Below, one piece after another: positions 60,851-64,000 of a DNA stretch of 64,000 nucleotides. This DNA is from Streptomyces griseiscabiei (GTDB lineage Bacteria; Actinomycetota; Actinomycetes; Streptomycetales; Streptomycetaceae), in NCBI RefSeq assembly GCF_020010925.1, contig NZ_JAGJBZ010000004.1:558001-622000 (forward strand). The letters run 5' to 3'. A program made the translations under genes and the position numbers. Positions within the stretch are counted from its first letter, which is position 1. Each line of letters opens with the position of its first letter. Under the pieces are notes generated by a model, which was given only the letters and a program-made list of their open reading frames with translations, was not told the DNA's origin and did no database searches.

Positions 60851-62319
60851 GTACCGCGGGGTCCGCGGAGCGGGAGCGGGAGCGGTTGTTCATCGCGGGC
60901 TCCTGGGTGGAGCCCGGCGGCGGGCACTACGAGGTGGTCGACCCGGCGACGGAGGACGTCGTCGGGTGGGCGCCGGAGGCCACACCGGACCAGGTGCGCG
61001 AGGCGGCCGCCGCCGCCCGCGCCGCCTTCGGCCCGTGGTCGCGGACCCCGGCCGCCGAGCGGGCGGCGATCCTCGCCCGCACGGCGGACCACATACGGCG
61101 CCACCTCGTGCCGTACGCCGCGCTCGCGCAGGCCGAGACCGGCGCGACGACCGGGACGGCGCGGGGCATGCAGGTCGGGATCGGCGCGGCCCGTTTCCAG
61201 CGGTACGCGCGGGTGGAGCCGGTGGAGGAGCCGATCGCGCCCCAGATCAACGAGGCGGGCCCGTTCGGGAAGGCGGCCGTGATGGGCGCGCTCGCCATCC
61301 GCCAGCCGGTCGGCGTGGTCACCTGCGTCACGTCGTACAACAACCCCTGGGCCAACCCGGCGGGCAAGATCGCGCCCGCCCTGGCCATGGGCAACACGGT
61401 GGTCGTGAAGCCGGCCCCGCAGGACCCGCTCTCCGTCTACCGCATGGCGGAGGCCCTTCAGGCCGCCGGTGTTCCGCCGGGTGTGGTGAACGTGGTGAGC
61501 GGGTCGGGCGCGGACGTCGGCGAGGCGGCCGTGGACTCGCCGGACGTCGACATGGTCAGCTTCACCGGGTCGACGGCGGTCGGGCGGCGGATCGCCGAGG
61601 TGTGCGGGCGCGGGATGAAGCGCCAGCTGATGGAGTTGGGCGGGAAGGGCGCGGCGATCGTCTTCGACGACGCGGACGTGGACGCGGCGGTCGCCGGCAT
61701 CGCCACCACCTTCACCTTCTACAGCGGACAGATCTGCACGGCCCCGACCCGGGTGATCGCCCAACGCGGTGTCTACGACCGGCTGGTGACCCAACTGGCC
61801 GCGTACGCCGCCCGGTTGCCGGTGGGCGACCCGCGTGCGCCCGGCACGGTGGTGGGGCCGGTGATCTCGGCGGCCCACCGGGACCGCGTCGAGGCGTACG
61901 TCGCACTCGGGCGCAAGGAGGGCGCGCGGGTGGTGGCCGGTGGTGAACGGCCGCCGTACGACCGGGGTTTCTACGTCGCGCCCACGCTCCTCGCGGACTG
62001 CACCTCCGACATGCGGGTCGTCCGCGAGGAGATCTTCGGCCCGGTCGTCGTCGTCCTCCCCTTCGACGACGAGGACGAGGCCGTCGCCCTCGCCGACGAC
62101 ACCGACTACGGCCTCATCGACTACGTCTGGTCCGGCGACGTGGCCCGGGCCTTCCGCGTGGCCCGGCGCCTCCGGGCGGGCGGCGTGGGCGTCAACACGG
62201 TCGGCCGCAACATGGAGGCCCCGTTCGGCGGCTTCAAACAGAGCGGAGTGGGCCGCGACGTGGGCTCGTACGCGCTGCACGCGTACAGCGAGGTGCAGGC
62301 GATCGTGTGGCCGGGGTGA
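60847..62319 (+). CDS. aldehyde dehydrogenase
   Basis: 490 residues. Catalytic C297 (GQICTAP), general base E263 (MELGGKG), oxyanion N166 (SYNNPW), K188 (VVKPAP) and the coenzyme motif FTGSTAVG are all present. NAD(P)-dependent oxidation of an aldehyde to acid. GTG start overlapping the previous stop (GTGA). A natural partner for the zinc alcohol dehydrogenase at 6.2 kb. Confidence 0.95.
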   Translation: MSTAGSAERERERLFIAGSWVEPGGGHYEVVDPATEDVVGWAPEATPDQVREAAAAARAAFGPWSRTPAAERAAILARTADHIRRHLVPYAALAQAETGATTGTARGMQVGIGAARFQRYARVEPVEEPIAPQINEAGPFGKAAVMGALAIRQPVGVVTCVTSYNNPWANPAGKIAPALAMGNTVVVKPAPQDPLSVYRMAEALQAAGVPPGVVNVVSGSGADVGEAAVDSPDVDMVSFTGSTAVGRRIAEVCGRGMKRQLMELGGKGAAIVFDDADVDAAVAGIATTFTFYSGQICTAPTRVIAQRGVYDRLVTQLAAYAARLPVGDPRAPGTVVGPVISAAHRDRVEAYVALGRKEGARVVAGGERPPYDRGFYVAPTLLADCTSDMRVVREEIFGPVVVVLPFDDEDEAVALADDTDYGLIDYVWSGDVARAFRVARRLRAGGVGVNTVGRNMEAPFGGFKQSGVGRDVGSYALHAYSEVQAIVWPG

Positions 62320-62356
62320 GATGGCCCAGGTGGTGGTCCGGGTGAGGTGATACGGG

Positions 62357-62656
62357 CTACAGGTCGAAGACAGCGCGGAGGCCGATCTCCACTGCTTCCA
62401 TGACGCGTTCGTCCACCGGCCCGAGGTCTTCGGTGAAGCGGGCCGAGGACAGGGTGCGGAACTCGCCGAGAACGATCGTCCCCGACGAGGGAGAGCCGAC
62501 CGGAATGTCCACGAGTGTGGCCTCGCGCACCTTCTGCGGGTAGACCAGGACGCAGGTGGCGGTCTTGTTCTGCGCGTTGAGCGCGTCGGACGAGATCACC
62601 AGGACGTGTGCGGGGCCTCCGGCGAAGGACAGCTGATAGACGTGTCCGCGCTTCAC
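62357..62656 (-). CDS. mazF: MazF/PemK-family toxin
   Basis: 99 residues. KRGHVYQLSFAGGPAHVLVISSDALNA is the MazF N-terminal barrel; VPVYPQ-like segment VLVYPQKVREA and LGEFRTLSSAR follow. mRNA endoribonuclease. GTG at 62656 chosen because it overlaps the antitoxin stop (GTGA) and gives the usual family start; a longer in-frame start exists. Confidence 0.85.
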   Translation of the reverse strand: MKRGHVYQLSFAGGPAHVLVISSDALNAQNKTATCVLVYPQKVREATLVDIPVGSPSSGTIVLGEFRTLSSARFTEDLGPVDERVMEAVEIGLRAVFDL

Positions 62657-62895
62657 CTGCCCGCCACCCGTGCCCATCGTGCCAGGGTGTCCTCCTCGCT
62701 CTCGGCGGGTTCCGCCGAGAGCGTCGTGATCCCGGCCTCGGCCCGCATCCGGGCGGACCTGTCCAGCTCCTCGCTGAGCATCTGCCGGCGCAGTATCCGG
62801 GCTGTGTACGCGGAGGCGTTCCCCTTCGCCTTCACGAAGGCGGCCACGTCGTCGGGCAGGCTCATCGTCATGTTGACCGTCATGTCGGGCATCAT
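62653..62895 (-). CDS. antitoxin of a MazEF-like pair
   Basis: 80 residues: MTVNMTMSLPDDVAAFVKAKG ribbon-helix-helix-like N-terminus, then charged toxin-binding tail (SEELDRSARMRAEAG). Three closely spaced ATGs (62895, 62892, 62883) and no ribosome site, so the true start may be any of them and the mRNA may be leaderless. Confidence 0.82.
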   Translation of the reverse strand: MMPDMTVNMTMSLPDDVAAFVKAKGNASAYTARILRRQMLSEELDRSARMRAEAGITTLSAEPAESEEDTLARWARVAGR

Positions 62896-63023
62896 ACTCG
62901 GACCCGATTCACGCCATGATCGAACCGCCGACCGGACCGTCCGTCGGTGGTTGGTCACTCTCCGCGTTCCCGCCGGGTGCGCTGGTGCGGGCCGTGTCAC
63001 CCGGTGAAGTGGTCCTGCCCCGC

Positions 63024-63554
63024 CTACCGGTCGCGGCCGATCGCCAGGGACCACTGGACGCTCGACGGGCCGGTGACGGAGACCGTGCCCGCGCGGGCCG
63101 CCTCGTCGACGGCGAACACGTTCTGGATGCTGCTCACCTCGCCCTCCAGGCAGTCCATGGGGAAGGAGGCGCCCAGGGGGCGGAGTGCCACGTCGATCGT
63201 GCCCTCGCCCTCGCAGCTCACCACGACGGTGAGTGCCTTGCCCTCGCCCTGTCTCGCCTTGTCGAACTCCAGGTGGGCGCCGTTGCGGGTCCGGTTCTGA
63301 CGCAGGACGACGCGGTCGGTCAGCGGGTCGAGGGCTTGTTCCGCCAACTCCCGTGGGGTGCCGCCCTCCTGCGCCTCCGCTATCGCCTTCGCCTGCGCCG
63401 GGCTCCGCTCGGCCGCGCGGACGGGTTCCCTGTCCGCCCCGGCGTCGCCGCTCGACGAGCAGGCGGCGAGGGAGAGGAGGGCCGCCGCCGACAGCAGGGT
63501 GAGCGCGGCGGCGGTGGGGCGGGACGACCGAGTCGTGCGAGACGCGCGTGACAT
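63024..63554 (-). CDS. putative lipoprotein
   Basis: 176 residues with a lipoprotein signal ending LSLAAC (Cys32), then a Ser/Gly/Asp spacer and a beta-rich domain with two Cys (VSCEGEG, MDCLEG) that may form a disulfide. No family recognised. Anchored on the outer face of the membrane. Confidence 0.85.
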   Translation of the reverse strand: MSRASRTTRSSRPTAAALTLLSAAALLSLAACSSSGDAGADREPVRAAERSPAQAKAIAEAQEGGTPRELAEQALDPLTDRVVLRQNRTRNGAHLEFDKARQGEGKALTVVVSCEGEGTIDVALRPLGASFPMDCLEGEVSSIQNVFAVDEAARAGTVSVTGPSSVQWSLAIGRDR

Positions 63555-63680
63555 GAATGACCCCCGTCAGTAGGCCCGTTGGCGGCGGGCGAGGCCGTGA
63601 TCGTGGCATCGGCGCGAGAACGGCGACAAGGCGGAGCGGCGGGTTCAGAGCAGGATCTGAGGTTGGCGCCCCGGGACGGT

Positions 63681-64000
63681 TCACCCCGTCGAACGCCCCC
63701 CGGTCACGGTCGTCACGCGGGCCAGGGCGCCGATCTCCAGCGCGGTCCACATCGAACCGTCCGGGCCCAGGGCGATGCCGTGGGGCTCGGAGGACGGGGT
63801 GGGGAGGTCGTGTTCGTGGAGGGTGTGGTGGTGGCCGTCGAAGGTGATCAGGCCCACGCGGTTCGCCCCCCACTCGGTGAACCAGCAGCCCCCGTCACCG
63901 TCACCGTCACCGTCGCCACCGGCCGCGGCGGCGATGGCGTGCGGGCGGCATTCCGGGTCGGGGAGGGGGAACTCGTCGATCTTCCCCTCCACCGTGATCC
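63681..64000 (-). CDS. virginiamycin B lyase-like propeller protein, C-terminal part
   Basis: The last ~106 residues; the gene continues past the right edge. Blade repeats ITVEGKIDEFPLPDPECRPHAIAA, CWFTEWGANRVGLIT, PHGIALGPDGSMWTALE match the Vgb/SMP30-like propeller of streptogramin lyases. A GDGDGDGG run comes from a GTCACC repeat. Whether it inactivates streptogramins is unknown. Confidence 0.8.
   Translation of the reverse strand, partial: ITVEGKIDEFPLPDPECRPHAIAAAAGGDGDGDGDGGCWFTEWGANRVGLITFDGHHHTLHEHDLPTPSSEPHGIALGPDGSMWTALEIGALARVTTVTGGRSTG

Overview
The window is about 72% GC, with strong codon-position GC bias, GTG starts, many overlapping start/stop codons and families typical of Streptomyces (DUF397, DUF5753-type XRE regulators, RsbW-like ATPases, CU044_5270, AfsR/AfsS/AfsK). 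It is chromosomal Streptomyces DNA. The order TetR - VOC protein (probable kbpA) - afsK, and afsR followed by afsS, matches my recollection of the S. coelicolor afsK/afsRS neighbourhood (from memory, not checked). Here afsK and afsS lie about 10 kb apart, with toxin-antitoxin, regulatory and catabolic genes between them.

Layout. 1-7.3 kb: acyl-CoA dehydrogenases, a cyclase-family hydrolase, an SDR and a zinc alcohol dehydrogenase, plus one RsbW-like ATPase. 7.3-10.4 kb: GlxA-type regulator, MFS transporter and a small membrane protein. 10.4-15.4 kb: a secreted xylan-degrading set (abfB-like GH62, xlnA GH10, CBM13-esterase) with CGAAA-type dyads in the divergent promoter. 15.4-29.3 kb: flavin reductase, enoyl-CoA hydratase with a TTA codon, ADP-forming acyl-CoA ligase, FAD monooxygenase, DoxX/DUF35, GNAT, methyltransferase, PdxH-like oxidase, HigBA-like pair, thiolase-like lipid-transfer protein, acyl-CoA dehydrogenase, F420 enzyme and a TetR regulator. 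29.5-33.2 kb: kbpA-like gene and afsK. 33.2-38.6 kb: VapBC, an ATPase/XRE/DUF397 cassette, an ECF sigma factor with a CU044_5270 partner, and a small secreted protein. 38.6-42.7 kb: enoyl-CoA hydratase, DUF35, lipid-transfer thiolase and a FadD3-like ligase. 42.8-46.7 kb: DUF6247, afsS, afsR. 46.8-50.2 kb: amidohydrolase, TauE/SafE, F420 enzyme. 50.3-53.7 kb: DUF4157 protein resembling contractile-injection-system cargo, and a LuxR-type regulator. 54.1-56.8 kb: three secreted proteins with aerolysin/ETX-MTX2-like features. 57-62.3 kb: SDR, luciferase-like enzyme, D-aminoacylase-like amidohydrolase, aldehyde dehydrogenase. 62.3-64 kb: MazEF-like pair, lipoprotein, Vgb-like propeller (partial).

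The main unifying signal is a 15-bp inverted repeat, CTGACG-N3-CGTCAG, found at 15 places, always just upstream of the acyl-CoA, Ltp/DUF35, SDR, F420/luciferase-like, cyclase and amidohydrolase genes. A weaker 16th copy overlaps the start of the TetR gene at 28.6-29.3 kb. This points to one dispersed catabolic regulon of over 20 genes threaded through 57 kb. Its enzyme mix resembles actinobacterial steroid or isoprenoid side-chain breakdown, but the substrate cannot be read from the sequence.

Two other candidates stand out: the DUF4157 protein with an unassigned C-terminal half, and the aerolysin-like trio, whose two transcription units face each other and share an identical 17-bp promoter-region motif.
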